The notes: generated by a model not told the origin, from the letters alone. Positions 8,119 through 16,054 are shown, counted from the first letter of the stretch. The stretch is 64,000 bases of DNA from Pseudolabrys sp. (GCA_017849615.1 JAFIGS010000014.1:83740-147739); one strand, 5' to 3'. Numbers and translations: made by a program.

Positions 8119-8291
8119 GGAGCGCCGGGAGGCGCCAGGGGGTTTGCGAGACCCCCTTTTGGCAAGGCTTGCGAGGCCCCGCCGCACGCCGGACCGAAGC
8201 AAGGTTTGCGAGACCTGCTCCGCGGCGCGCGCGCCGGCCCGCGCCGGGTTTGCGAGGCCCGATGCGGCGGCGCTGCGCCTCCCGGCGCTCC
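8119..8291. other. Structured element: four TTGCGAG-loop hairpins inside a 17-bp inverted repeat
   Basis: Outer arms GGAGCGCCGGGAGGCGC (8119-8135) and its exact complement (8275-8291) enclose four hairpins that share the same 7-nt loop TTGCGAG: stems GGGGGT/ACCCCC (8138-8156, followed by TTTT), GGC/GCC (8166-8178), AGGT/ACCT (8202-8216) and CGGGT/GCCCG (8245-8261). The stem sequences differ between copies but remain paired, which points to selection on structure. A further TTTCTC-CGAA-GAGAAA hairpin lies at 8102-8117. No protein-coding frame makes sense here. It may be a non-coding RNA or a folded mobile repeat; strand is unknown. It lies upstream of arsR in the divergent direction. Confidence 0.6.
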
Positions 8292-8859
8292 ACCACCAGA
8301 CCGGCCACCGGCCGGCCCGATCGTCACGAGGCGCATTGTCGGCGCCCCGCCCTTCCCTGCCCGCCCCGGCGCGTCATGACGGCGCCGGATGAGGCAGAGA
8401 GAGGATTGGGAATTTATACTGAAACGGGACGATGGTCAAGACAGAATTCCTCCGCCTCTCCACCGTCATGGTCCGCCGAGATCGGCCGCCACAAATATCA
8501 GAGGAGCTTGATTGTTACGGTGGGCACAGAATGCGTCGTGCAGGAGAATAAGCCGCGCAAGGCAGTGGCGACTATGTCGTAAGCACCGCCAAGCTGGGGC
8601 TAGGAAAGAAGCCGTAAACTAATTTCGGCAGTTACGGTTTGCGCCATATCGCTGAAGGGTGTGGACACCCGCACGCTCCTGCTCTTGGAGCAGCTTGCGA
8701 TCTGATAAATACGTTATGGGCACACACCCTGGCGGTCGCTATCCCCGCTAGTCACAGAAGACACACTAGCCATAGAGGGCCAGTGAGAAATTTGTACTAT
8801 GGGTCGACCAAATAGGGTTAGTTTTTAATTAACGAGTCTCGTGTTGATTCGCAAATGAA
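8292..8859. other. Gene-poor, AT-richer stretch; no gene recognised
   Basis: About 570 bases with lower GC than the surroundings and no convincing reading frame; the long plus-strand frame that crosses it starts inside the hairpin element and has no family likeness. Small palindromes are present: GGGTGT-GG-ACACCC at 8657-8670 and CTGCTC-TTG-GAGCAG at 8679-8693. The last part (8800-8850) is very AT-rich and may contain the promoter of the downstream tRNA gene. Composition suggests acquired DNA or a decayed insertion beside a tRNA gene. Confidence 0.4.
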
Positions 8860-8891
8860 GCGTCCCGGACTGCGCAAACAGCCCGGGACGC
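8860..8891. repeat. Hairpin immediately upstream of the tRNA gene
   Basis: GCGTCCCGG (8860-8868) and CCGGGACGC (8883-8891) form a 9-bp perfect stem with a 14-nt loop, ending five bases before the tRNA 5' end. It could be a processing signal, a terminator protecting the tRNA, or part of a recombination site. It resembles the GTCCCGG ends of the dispersed palindromes in this window. Confidence 0.5.
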
Positions 8892-8896
8892 CATTT

Positions 8897-8972
8897 GAGC
8901 CCGTAGCTCAGCTGGATAGAGCAGCTCTCTCGTAAAGCGCGGTCGGGGGTTCGAGTCCCCCCGGGCTCACCA
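8897..8972 (+). tRNA. tRNA-Arg-like gene with anticodon CGU (reads as Thr), possibly degenerate
   Basis: A full cloverleaf with encoded CCA: acceptor GAGCCCG/CGGGCTC, D-stem GCTC/GAGC, T-stem GGGGG/CCCCC with loop TTCGAGT, discriminator A. The body is that of alphaproteobacterial tRNA-Arg genes, as far as I recall them. The anticodon loop (8929-8935) reads CTCGTAA, giving anticodon CGT at 8931-8933, which would decode ACG (Thr). The anticodon stem GCTCT/AGCGC has one T-C mismatch, and the variable loop has only four bases. A change of one base would restore CCT (Arg) and a perfect stem would need AGAGC. It may be a decayed copy left by integration. Confidence 0.6.
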
Positions 8973-8986
8973 ACTTCACTGCGGAC

Positions 8987-9016
8987 AGGCCTCCCTTACG
9001 GGGGGCCTTTTCGTTT
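8987..9016 (+). terminator. Rho-independent terminator after the tRNA gene
   Basis: AGGCCTCCC (8987-8995) pairs with GGGGGGCCT (9000-9008, one G-T pair) around a TTAC loop, followed by TTTTCGTTTT. This is a textbook intrinsic terminator 15 bases after the tRNA CCA end. Confidence 0.85.
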
Positions 9017-9058
9017 TCTAGGCCACCAATATGGCCAGAGTCGACTCCGCTCATCAAG

Positions 9059-9088
9059 CAATTTATTGTCTAATAGAGCAATAAATTG
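9059..9088. promoter_or_regulatory. 10-bp perfect dyad upstream of the small RHH-like gene
   Basis: CAATTTATTG (9059-9068) and CAATAAATTG (9079-9088) are exact complements separated by 10 bases, so half-site centres are 20 bp apart, two helical turns. It ends 22 bases before the ATG at 9111. Position and symmetry suit an operator bound by the downstream small protein or by another dimeric repressor. A hairpin role in RNA is possible but there is no T-tract and the stem is AT-rich. Confidence 0.45.
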
Positions 9089-9110
9089 TTCACGAGTTTG
9101 TGCGGCGTCA

Positions 9111-9308
9111 ATGGCTAGAGGGCCTAGAAAACAAAAGACAGCGCCCCTTCGCATGAAGGTGTCGCCTAACTTGTATGCCTACCTTGAGGTTTTAGCGCGG
9201 GACACTCAGCTGGGAGCCGGTCCAAACGACGTCGCCAATTTCTTGCTGACACAACGCCTAGAGCAAATGCTGGCGGAAAATTACCATGAGAGGGTCATCC
9301 CAAAATAA
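9111..9308 (+). CDS. Small hypothetical protein, possibly ribbon-helix-helix
   Basis: A 65-residue basic protein. A short basic N-terminus (MARGPRKQKTA) leads into PLRMKVSPNLYAYLEVLARD, which looks like the strand plus first helix of a ribbon-helix-helix fold, then NDVANFLLTQRLEQMLAE as the second helix. I have seen similar small alphaproteobacterial proteins annotated as hypothetical; no function is established. A TTG 45 bases upstream would give a longer product, but it lies inside the dyad at 9059-9088, so the ATG at 9111 is preferred. Codon use is less GC-biased than neighbours, consistent with acquisition together with the adjoining AT-rich DNA. Confidence 0.6.
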   Translation: MARGPRKQKTAPLRMKVSPNLYAYLEVLARDTQLGAGPNDVANFLLTQRLEQMLAENYHERVIPK

Positions 9309-9592
9309 CGCTATTCACATGGCGAACGAAGATCCTTGACGTTCGGTAATTTTCAAACAAGCACCCCTCATCCCGGCGCGACCGTCGACGCTCTTCCCGC
9401 TTTGTCAGGCAGTTGACCAGCTTCTTGCTTAGAGCCCGGTCTCGCCATGACCAAACCGAAGCGGGTAGCTCCAGTTCTCAGCCCCCTGCGCATTTGATTG
9501 GAGCGGTGGCTATGGGTCCCGGGCCTCGCTATCGCTCGCCCGGGACGACGGCAAGGGTCGGTTCCCAATTTGTTCTTTGCCATCCGCGCGCC
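9309..9592. other. Intergenic stretch with one GC-rich hairpin
   Basis: No gene is seen between the small protein and the helicase. The one clear structure is GTCCCGGGC (9516-9524) against GCCCGGGAC (9538-9546), a 9-bp perfect hairpin with the same GTCCCGG core as the dispersed repeats elsewhere in the window. GC content rises through the stretch, marking the return to ordinary chromosomal composition. Confidence 0.4.
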
Positions 9593-10729
9593 ATGCATTA
9601 TGCAATGCCGATGAAATTCACGCCCCATCAGGATGACGCGCTCAAAGCCGTCTCAAGCTGGCTCAAGGCCAAGCCCGGCACCGGTTCGACGCCGCAGATT
9701 TTCCGCCTGTTCGGCTTTGCCGGCACCGGCAAGACCACGCTCGCCACCCACCTCGCCGAGGCGGTGGACGGCGAGGTGAAGTTCGCCGCCTTCACCGGCA
9801 AGGCGGCCTCCGTGATGCGCGGCAAAGGCTGCCGCGGCGCCACCACCATCCATTCGCTGATCTACCGCGCGCGCGAGAGCGGCGAGGAAATCCCCAGCTT
9901 CGATCTCTGGGAGGAGGCGCCGGCCTCGAAGGCGTCGCTCATCATCATCGACGAATGCTCGATGGTCGATGGCGAGCTCGGCAAGGACCTGCTCTCCTTC
10001 GGCGTGCCGCTCTTGGTGCTGGGCGATCCGGCGCAATTGCCGCCGATCACCGCCGGCGCCAATGGCGGCGGCTTCTTCACCGAGCACGAGCCCGACGTGA
10101 TGCTCACCGAGGTGCATCGCCAGGCGCAGGACAATCCGATCATCCGCCTGTCGATGGACATCCGCGCCGGCGAGTATCTCGAGCCCGGCCGCTATGGCGA
10201 GACCGAGGTCGTCATCAAGAGCGAGCTCGATCCGCAGCGCGTGCTCGATGCCGACCAGGTGCTGGTCGGCCGCAACAACACGCGGCGCGCCTATAACCAG
10301 CGCATGCGCGAGCGCCGCGGCTTCAAGGACCCGATGCCGGAAGCCGGCGACAAGCTGGTTTGCCTGCGCAACAACCGCAAGAAGGCTTTGTTCAACGGCG
10401 GCCTGTGGAGCGTCAAGGAACGCGGCGGCCGCAAGACCGGCATCATGACGTTACGCCTGATGCCCGACGACGAAACCGCGACGCGCGGCGTCAAGGTGTC
10501 GGTGCGGCCGGAATGTTTCACCGGCGGCATCGAGCAGATGGACTGGCAGCAGCGCAAACCCTACGACGAGTTCGACTACGGCTATGTGCTCACCGTGCAC
10601 AAGGCGCAAGGCTCGCAGTGGGACGACGTCGTTTTGTTCGACGAGAGCTTCGCGTTTCAGGAATCGCGCCAGCGCTGGCTCTATACCGGCGTCACCCGCG
10701 CCGCCAAGCGGCTGACGGTGGTGATGTAG
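9593..10729 (+). CDS. ATP-dependent DNA helicase, Dda/RecD-like (superfamily 1B)
   Basis: A protein of up to 378 residues. Walker A is FAGTGKTTLATH (near residue 40), Walker B IIIDECSMVD (near 119), motif III LLVLGDPAQLPP, and the C-terminal UvrD_C_2-like motif VLTVHKAQGSQWDDVV near residue 335 followed by WLYTGVTRAAKRL. These are the superfamily 1B helicase motifs seen in phage Dda and RecD. It probably unwinds DNA 5' to 3' in repair or replication restart. Three in-frame ATGs (9593, 9605, 9611) are possible starts and none has a clear Shine-Dalgarno; the frame stays open further upstream but those residues come from hairpin DNA. Confidence 0.85.
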   Translation: MHYAMPMKFTPHQDDALKAVSSWLKAKPGTGSTPQIFRLFGFAGTGKTTLATHLAEAVDGEVKFAAFTGKAASVMRGKGCRGATTIHSLIYRARESGEEIPSFDLWEEAPASKASLIIIDECSMVDGELGKDLLSFGVPLLVLGDPAQLPPITAGANGGGFFTEHEPDVMLTEVHRQAQDNPIIRLSMDIRAGEYLEPGRYGETEVVIKSELDPQRVLDADQVLVGRNNTRRAYNQRMRERRGFKDPMPEAGDKLVCLRNNRKKALFNGGLWSVKERGGRKTGIMTLRLMPDDETATRGVKVSVRPECFTGGIEQMDWQQRKPYDEFDYGYVLTVHKAQGSQWDDVVLFDESFAFQESRQRWLYTGVTRAAKRLTVVM

Positions 10730-10865
10730 GGCTTCGCCCCCGCGTCAGAAAAACAGACGCCCAGCGTAGCCGCGGCCGGCCGGCGACTTTCCCGGCGCGC
10801 GCGCGAATGGCACGATGCCGGCCGAAAGGTCTCACGGCGAACCGCCGCCGTGACGGGGAATTGCC

Positions 10866-11753
10866 ATGGAACCGATTATCGACGCGCACCACCACATCTG
10901 GCGTCACGCCGACCAGCCCTGGCTGCAGGGCCCGGCCGTGCCGCGCATTTTCGGCGAATACGAGAAGCTGCGCCGCGATTATCCGGTCGAGGATTTTCTC
11001 GCCGATCTGAAAGACACCGGCGTCGTCAAGTCGGTCTATGTGCAGACCAACTGGCTGCCGGGCCGCGAGGTCGAAGAGGTGGAGTATGTGCAGGAGGCCA
11101 ATAGCCGCAGCGGCTGGCCGCACGCCATCGTCTCCTTCGTCAACCTGCAGAACGAGGATGCGCCGCAGGTCATGGCGGCGCAGGCCAAGGCCTCAAAGCT
11201 GATGCGCGGCGTGCGTCAGCAACTGCACTGGCACGCCAACCCGCAATACAAGTTCGCGCCGACGCCGGTTGAGATGAACACGCCGATGTTCCGCAAGAAC
11301 TTCGCGCTGCTTCAGGAGCGCGGCTGGCTGTTCGAACTGCAGGTGTTCGCCTCGCAGATGGCGGACGGCGCGGCTCTGGCCAAGGCCTTCCCCGGCACCG
11401 TCATCGTGCTGGAGCACGCCGGCATGCTGGAGGACCGCTCGCCCGAAGGCCGCAAGGCCTGGCGCGAGGGCATGAAGCGGCTGGCCGGAGAGCCCAACAT
11501 GCACACCAAGTTCTCCGGGCTCGGCACCTTCATCCGCAGGAACGACCCGCAGCACATCGCCGACATCGTCGGCGAGACGCTGGAACTGTTCGGCGCGCAG
11601 CGCTGCGTCTGGGGCTCCAACTTCCCGGTCGAAAGCCTGTGGACCGACTACGCCTCGATCGTCACCGCGATCCGCGCCGCGCTGGCGCCCTATCCGGACG
11701 CCGACCGCCGCGCCGTGCTGCACGACACGGCGCAGAGGCTGTATCGGATTTGA
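10866..11753 (+). CDS. Amidohydrolase-2 family hydrolase (COG3618-like)
   Basis: A 295-residue TIM-barrel hydrolase. The metal-binding HxH is in DAHHHIW at residues 6-12; later conserved points include LEHAGM (near 178) and VWGSNFPVESLW (near 250), which supplies the barrel-end acid and substrate contacts in this family. Relatives act on lactones such as L-fuconolactone or 2-pyrone-4,6-dicarboxylate; the substrate here is unknown. The ATG follows GACGGGGAATTGCC, a plausible ribosome site. It stands alone between the helicase and a palindromic cluster. Confidence 0.8.
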   Translation: MEPIIDAHHHIWRHADQPWLQGPAVPRIFGEYEKLRRDYPVEDFLADLKDTGVVKSVYVQTNWLPGREVEEVEYVQEANSRSGWPHAIVSFVNLQNEDAPQVMAAQAKASKLMRGVRQQLHWHANPQYKFAPTPVEMNTPMFRKNFALLQERGWLFELQVFASQMADGAALAKAFPGTVIVLEHAGMLEDRSPEGRKAWREGMKRLAGEPNMHTKFSGLGTFIRRNDPQHIADIVGETLELFGAQRCVWGSNFPVESLWTDYASIVTAIRAALAPYPDADRRAVLHDTAQRLYRI

Positions 11754-11789
11754 GCCGAGCGAGAGGCCGGCGCTTCTCTTTCTTTCCTT

Positions 11790-11926
11790 CCCCTCTCCCC
11801 TTGGGGGAGAGGGTGGCAAGCGAACGAATGTGAGCGAGCCGGGAGAGGGGTGCTTGCTCAACGAAATTTACCCCTCTCCCGCCCTCGCTTTGCTCGGGCA
11901 CCCTCTCCCCCAAGGGGAGAGGGGAA
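11790..11926. repeat. Cluster of GC-rich palindromes (family C)
   Basis: Two hairpins of CCCTCTCCCC-TT-GGGGGAGAGG type (11791-11813 and 11901-11924) flank an inner pair GGGAGAGGGG (11841-11850)/CCCCTCTCCC (11871-11880). The whole is an inverted repeat lying between two convergent genes, so it may also terminate transcription. Related CCCTCCCC-type palindromes recur at 14199, 14658, 17288 and inside the helicase gene at 31818. Confidence 0.75.
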
Positions 11927-11952
11927 GGCACGGCAAGGCTTCGACGTAGAAC

Positions 11953-14163
11953 CTACGCCGCCTTCTTCTTCGGTGCGAACCTGGCGTGGAAGCTCTCGCC
12001 CTTCTCGGCCATCTCGACGAGCTGCTTGCCGGGCGCGAAGCGCTTGCCGAATTTGGTCTCCAGCTTCCTGCACAGCGCGACGAACTTCTTCGTCCCCATC
12101 ATGTCGATGTAGGACAGCGCGCCGCCGGTGAAGGGCGCAAAGCCCCAGCCCAGGATCGAGCCGACATCGGCCTCGCGCACGTCGGTGACGACATGCTCCT
12201 CGAAGGTGCGCGCGGCTTCCACCGCCTGCGCGACGAGGAAGCGCTGTTTGAGCTCCTCGACGTCGATGGCCTCGACCTCCTCGCGCGACAGCTTTTTCGG
12301 CGACAGGTCGGCGAGGCCCGGCCACAGTCTTTTGGGCTGGCCCTGCGGATAATCGTAGAAACCCTTGCCGTTCTTGCGGCCGAAGCGCTGGTTCTTCTCG
12401 ACCAGATCCTCCAGCAGCTTCTTCATGCCGGGATTGACCGCGCCGGCGCCAAGATCGGCTTCGGTGGCGCGCAGGATCTTCAGGCCGAGATCGACGCCGG
12501 TCTCGTCGTTGAGCGATAAAGGCCCGACCGGCATGCCGGCCATGCGCGCGGCATTCTCGATCATCGCCGCCGGGATGCCCTCCAGGAACATCAGGTGCCC
12601 TTCCTGGATGTAGGCAAGCACGCAGCGGTTGGCGTAGAAGCCGCGCGTGTCGTTGACGACGATCGGCGTCTTGCGGATGGCGCGAATGAAATCGAGCGCG
12701 GTGGCGAGCGCCGCATCACCCGTCTCCTTGCCCATGATGACCTCGACCAGCATCATGCGATCGACCGGCGAGAAGAAGTGGATGCCGATGAAGCGCTTCG
12801 GGTCCTTGAACTCGGCGGCGAGCGACGTGATCGGCAGCGTCGAGGTGTTGGAGGCGAAGATGGCCTTGTCGCCGATCACGGCCTCGATCTTCTTGATGAC
12901 ATCGGCCTTGACCTTGCGGTCCTCGAACACGGCTTCGACGATCAGGTCGCAATCCTTCAACGCCGCATAGTCGGCGGTCGCCGTGATCTTCTCCAGCAGC
13001 GCGTCGCGCTCGGCGCCCTTCATGCGGCCTTTCATGACGCGATCGGACAGCGCTTTGTGCAGCCCGGCCTTGCCCTTGTCGGCGGTTTCCTGATCGCGAT
13101 CGATCAGCACGACATTGAGCCCGGCCGCGGCCGAGACCTGCGCGATGCCGGCGCCCATGAAGCCGGCGCCGACGACGCCGATCTTCTTCAGGTTCGTCGC
13201 CGGCACGCTGGCCGGGCGGCGCGCGCCCTTGTTGAGGTCCTGCATGTTGACGAAGAGCGTGCGGATCATCGCCGCCGCTTCCGGCGAGCGCAGGATCTTG
13301 GCGAAGTGCCGCGACTCGACGCGCAAGGCGGTGTCGATGTCGACCTGCAGGCCCTCATAGACCACCTGCATGATGGCGCGGGCGGCGGGATAATTGTCGT
13401 AAGTCTCGCGGCGATAGATGGCGTTGGCCGGCGGGAAGGTCATCATGCCGGCCTTGGAGTAAACGAGGCCGCCGGGGAATTTGTAGCCCTTCACGTCCCA
13501 CGGCGCCTCGGCCTTGCCGCCGGCCTTGATCCAGGCTTTCGCGGTTTCGATCAGCTTGTCCTGCGGCACGACATTGTCGATGAGCTTCGCCGCCTTGGCG
13601 CGATCGACCTTGAGCTGGTCGCCCTTGAGCAGGAACTGCAGCGCATCGGCGGGCGGCATGATGCGCACGACGCGCTGCGTGCCGCCGGCGCCGGGGAACA
13701 GGCCGACCTTGATTTCGGGCAGGCCGAGGCGCGTTTTCGGATTGTCGGAAGCGACGCGGTGATGGCAGGCCAGCGCCAGTTCGAAGCCGCCGCCCATCGC
13801 CGTGCCGTTGAGCGCGCAGACCCACGGCTTGCCGCTCTTCTCGAGGCGGCGATAAAGCTGCGACAGCTTCGCGCTCTCCTCATAGACATATTGCGCGGCG
13901 GCGACCTCGCCTTCCTTCTTCACCTTGTCGGCGTAGATGGCGCCCATGCTCTCCAGCATGGTGAGATCGGCGCCGCCGCAGAAGGCCTCCTTGCCGGAGG
14001 TGATGACGGCGCCCTTGATGGCGGCATCGCCCGCCACCTTGTCGACGAGGTCGGACAACTCCTCGATCACCTCCATGGTGATGACGTTCATCGAGCGGTC
14101 GGCCATGTCCCAGGTGATCAGCGCAATGCCGTCGGCGTCGATGTCGAGCTTGAAAGCGGTCAT
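11953..14163 (-). CDS. Bifunctional enoyl-CoA hydratase/3-hydroxyacyl-CoA dehydrogenase (FadB/FadJ type)
   Basis: A 736-residue beta-oxidation enzyme. The N-terminal crotonase domain (about 1-190) shows FCGGADL for the oxyanion hole, AMGGGFELALACHHRVA with the first catalytic glutamate and LGLPEIKVGLFPGAGGTQR with the second. The NAD-binding domain begins at KIGVVGAGFMGAGIAQ (near 330) with the GxGxxG fold, and the catalytic histidine lies in IGIHFFSPVDRM; the C-terminal 3HCDH domains complete it. It hydrates enoyl-CoA and oxidises the hydroxyacyl-CoA. GAGGAAAACCC precedes the ATG. The thiolase gene upstream would normally be adjacent; here a DUF559 gene intervenes and its stop overlaps this start codon. 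Confidence 0.93.
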   Translation of the reverse strand: MTAFKLDIDADGIALITWDMADRSMNVITMEVIEELSDLVDKVAGDAAIKGAVITSGKEAFCGGADLTMLESMGAIYADKVKKEGEVAAAQYVYEESAKLSQLYRRLEKSGKPWVCALNGTAMGGGFELALACHHRVASDNPKTRLGLPEIKVGLFPGAGGTQRVVRIMPPADALQFLLKGDQLKVDRAKAAKLIDNVVPQDKLIETAKAWIKAGGKAEAPWDVKGYKFPGGLVYSKAGMMTFPPANAIYRRETYDNYPAARAIMQVVYEGLQVDIDTALRVESRHFAKILRSPEAAAMIRTLFVNMQDLNKGARRPASVPATNLKKIGVVGAGFMGAGIAQVSAAAGLNVVLIDRDQETADKGKAGLHKALSDRVMKGRMKGAERDALLEKITATADYAALKDCDLIVEAVFEDRKVKADVIKKIEAVIGDKAIFASNTSTLPITSLAAEFKDPKRFIGIHFFSPVDRMMLVEVIMGKETGDAALATALDFIRAIRKTPIVVNDTRGFYANRCVLAYIQEGHLMFLEGIPAAMIENAARMAGMPVGPLSLNDETGVDLGLKILRATEADLGAGAVNPGMKKLLEDLVEKNQRFGRKNGKGFYDYPQGQPKRLWPGLADLSPKKLSREEVEAIDVEELKQRFLVAQAVEAARTFEEHVVTDVREADVGSILGWGFAPFTGGALSYIDMMGTKKFVALCRKLETKFGKRFAPGKQLVEMAEKGESFHARFAPKKKAA

Positions 14164-14630
14164 GGGTTTTCCTCTCGATAGCTCGTTGATTGGCTTTTCC
14201 CCTCCCCCCGCGCGCGCTTGCGCGTGGTGGGGAGGGGTAAGGGGTGGGGGCCCGCCTGCGATCTTGCAGTCAATGCTTCAAAGATCACTGTCATTACGCC
14301 CTCAGTGTTCGCGAGCACGTCACCATTCCAGAACCGAAGCACGTGGTAGCCATGGTCGGCGAGATACCGCGTCCGCCGGGCATCGTGCGAAAGTGCTTGC
14401 CCGAGCATGTGGCCAGAGCCATCCAGTTCAATGACAAGCTTGGCCTGATGATGCGCGAAATCGGCGAAGTAGGGCCCGACGGTCGCCTGCCGGCGAAAAT
14501 GCCCATCGCCGACACCTAGACGCCGCAGGTGCCACCACAGCCGGCGCTCCGCGTCGGTCATGTCGCGACGCAGTTGCCGCGCCCGCGGCACGCGCCGGTC
14601 AGTCGCACGTTCCTGCTCGTTGCGAGGCAT
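14160..14630 (-). CDS. DUF559 (VSR-like) endonuclease-domain protein
   Basis: A 156-residue protein with the DUF559 pattern: [14 protein letters not shown] near the N-terminus, [25 protein letters not shown] carrying the likely catalytic acid, and [14 protein letters not shown]. The fold is related to very-short-patch-repair and type II restriction nucleases; biological roles are mostly unknown. The last 25 residues ([19 protein letters not shown]) are translated from a palindrome of the CCCCTCCCC family, and the TGA overlaps the start of the next gene as ATGA. A matching palindrome lies just upstream of the gene. I start at the ATG at 14630, where family likeness begins; upstream in-frame residues are repeat-derived. 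Confidence 0.75.
   Translation of the reverse strand: MPRNEQERATDRRVPRARQLRRDMTDAERRLWWHLRRLGVGDGHFRRQATVGPYFADFAHHQAKLVIELDGSGHMLGQALSHDARRTRYLADHGYHVLRFWNGDVLANTEGVMTVIFEALTARSQAGPHPLPLPTTRKRARGEGKSQSTSYREENP
14199..14237. repeat. GC-rich palindrome inside the 3' end of the DUF559 gene
   Basis: CCCCTCCCC (14199-14207) pairs with GGGGAGGGG (14229-14237) around a GCGCGC/GCGCG inner stem. It encodes the C-terminal tail of the DUF559 protein. The same outer arms occur upstream of that gene at 14658-14687. Confidence 0.75.
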
Positions 14631-14657
14631 TCCCCTTGACTTGCCCCCCACCCCGGA

Positions 14658-14687
14658 CCCCTCCCCACCGCTGCGCGGGGGGAGGGG
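14658..14687. repeat. GC-rich palindrome upstream of the DUF559 gene
   Basis: CCCCTCCCC (14658-14666) and GGGGAGGGG (14679-14687), identical in arm sequence to the palindrome at the other end of the DUF559 gene. It lies between the thiolase stop and the DUF559 start. Confidence 0.75.
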
Positions 14688-14712
14688 AAAAGTTGCGCCG
14701 TGCATCAAGATG

Positions 14713-15924
14713 TCAAACCCGTTCGATGATCGTGGCGGTGCCCATGCCGGCGCCGATGCACAACGTGACCAGCGCGGTTTCCTTGCCGGAACGCTCCAGC
14801 TCGTCGAGCACGGTGCCGAGGATCATGGCGCCGGTGGCCCCTAACGGATGGCCCATGGCGATAGCGCCGCCATTGACGTTGATCTTGTCGTGCGGAATGT
14901 CGAAGGCCTGCATGTAGCGCAGCACCACCGAGGCGAAGGCTTCGTTGAGCTCGAACAGGTCGATGTCGCCGATCGACATGCCGGCGCGCTTAAGCACCTT
15001 CTCGGTCACCGGCACCGGGCCGGTGAGCATGATCGACGGCTCGGAGCCGATATTGGCGAAGGCCTTGATGCGCGCGCGCGGCTTGAGGCCGTTGCGCTTG
15101 CCGGCTTCCTCATTGCCGATCAGCACCGCGGCGGCGCCATCGACGATGCCCGACGAATTGCCCGGCGTATGGACGTGGTTGATCGATTCGAATTCCGGAT
15201 AGCGCTGGATCGCCACGGCGTCGAAGCCGCCCATCTCGCCCATCTGCACGAACGACGCGTTGAGCGCGGCGAGCGTCTGCATGGTCGTCGACGGACGCAT
15301 GTGCTCGTCCTTGTCCAGGATGGTCAGGCCGTTGACGTCCTTGACCGGGACCACCGACTTCTTGAAGCGGCCTTCGTCCCAGGACCGGCCGGTGCGCTTC
15401 TGGCTTTCCACGGCATAGGCATCGACGTCGTCGCGCGAGAAACCGTATTTGGTCGCGATCATGTCCGCCGAGATGCCCTGCGGCACGAAGTAGGACTTGA
15501 GCGCGATCGAGGGATCGACCGGCCAGGCGCCGCCCGAGGCGCCGATGCCGACACGGCTCATGGATTCGACGCCGCCGCCGATGGTCAGATCGTGCTGGCC
15601 GGACATCACCTCCGCCGCGGCGAAGTTCACCGCGTCGAGGCCGGAGGCGCAAAAGCGGTTGATCTGGATGCCGGGCACCTTCTCGCCGAAGCCGGCCATG
15701 ATCGCGGCGACGCGGGCGATATCGCCGCCGGCCTCGCCGACCGGATCGACGCAGCCGAGCACGACGTCGTCGACGGCGTCGGGGGCGTCGAGCTTGTTGC
15801 GCTCCTTGATGGCGCCGAGCGCCTGCGCCGCGAGATTGAGCGCGGTGACTTCGTGCAGCGCGCCGTCGGACTTGCCGCGCCCGCGCGGCGTGCGGACGGC
15901 GTCGTAGATGAAGGCTTCGGTCAT
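14713..15924 (-). CDS. Acetyl-CoA acyltransferase/thiolase
   Basis: A 403-residue thiolase for the last step of beta-oxidation. The nucleophilic cysteine is in [12 protein letters not shown] (near residue 91), the histidine in [14 protein letters not shown] (near 355) and the second catalytic cysteine in TLCIGAGMG (near 387). FELNEAFAS is also conserved. The ATG at 15924 has AGGGAG five bases upstream; the frame continues 20 codons further, but those codons lie in a palindromic repeat. Together with the bifunctional enzyme downstream it forms a fatty-acid oxidation operon, now separated by the DUF559 gene. Confidence 0.93.
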   Translation of the reverse strand: MTEAFIYDAVRTPRGRGKSDGALHEVTALNLAAQALGAIKERNKLDAPDAVDDVVLGCVDPVGEAGGDIARVAAIMAGFGEKVPGIQINRFCASGLDAVNFAAAEVMSGQHDLTIGGGVESMSRVGIGASGGAWPVDPSIALKSYFVPQGISADMIATKYGFSRDDVDAYAVESQKRTGRSWDEGRFKKSVVPVKDVNGLTILDKDEHMRPSTTMQTLAALNASFVQMGEMGGFDAVAIQRYPEFESINHVHTPGNSSGIVDGAAAVLIGNEEAGKRNGLKPRARIKAFANIGSEPSIMLTGPVPVTEKVLKRAGMSIGDIDLFELNEAFASVVLRYMQAFDIPHDKINVNGGAIAMGHPLGATGAMILGTVLDELERSGKETALVTLCIGAGMGTATIIERV

Positions 15925-15937
15925 TCGGCTCTCCCTC

Positions 15938-16047
15938 GTCATTCCGGGGCGCGCTGAAAGCGCGAACCCGGAATCCAGCGACAAATCGTTAGCATTCCCT
16001 GTTTCCCTGGATTCCGGGTTCGCCGCTTCGCGGCGCCCCGGAATGAC
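15938..16047. repeat. Dispersed palindromic repeat, family A copy 1
   Basis: The element runs from GTCATTCCGGGGCGC to GCGCCCCGGAATGAC, with an inner pair of CCCGGAATCCAG/CTGGATTCCGGG-type arms. It fills the gap between the acyl-CoA dehydrogenase and the thiolase. Another copy with the same ends is at 35862-35966. Confidence 0.8.
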
Positions 16048-16054
16048 AGAGAGA

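Noticed and set aside
8034-8582. A 182-residue plus-strand protein across the hairpin element
   Set aside because: It is arginine/proline-rich nonsense translated from hairpin arms, without ribosome site or family likeness.
12595-14181. Long plus-strand frame opposite the bifunctional beta-oxidation gene
   Set aside because: It is the antisense shadow of a well-supported gene, with His/Arg/Gly-rich composition typical of such shadows in GC-rich DNA.
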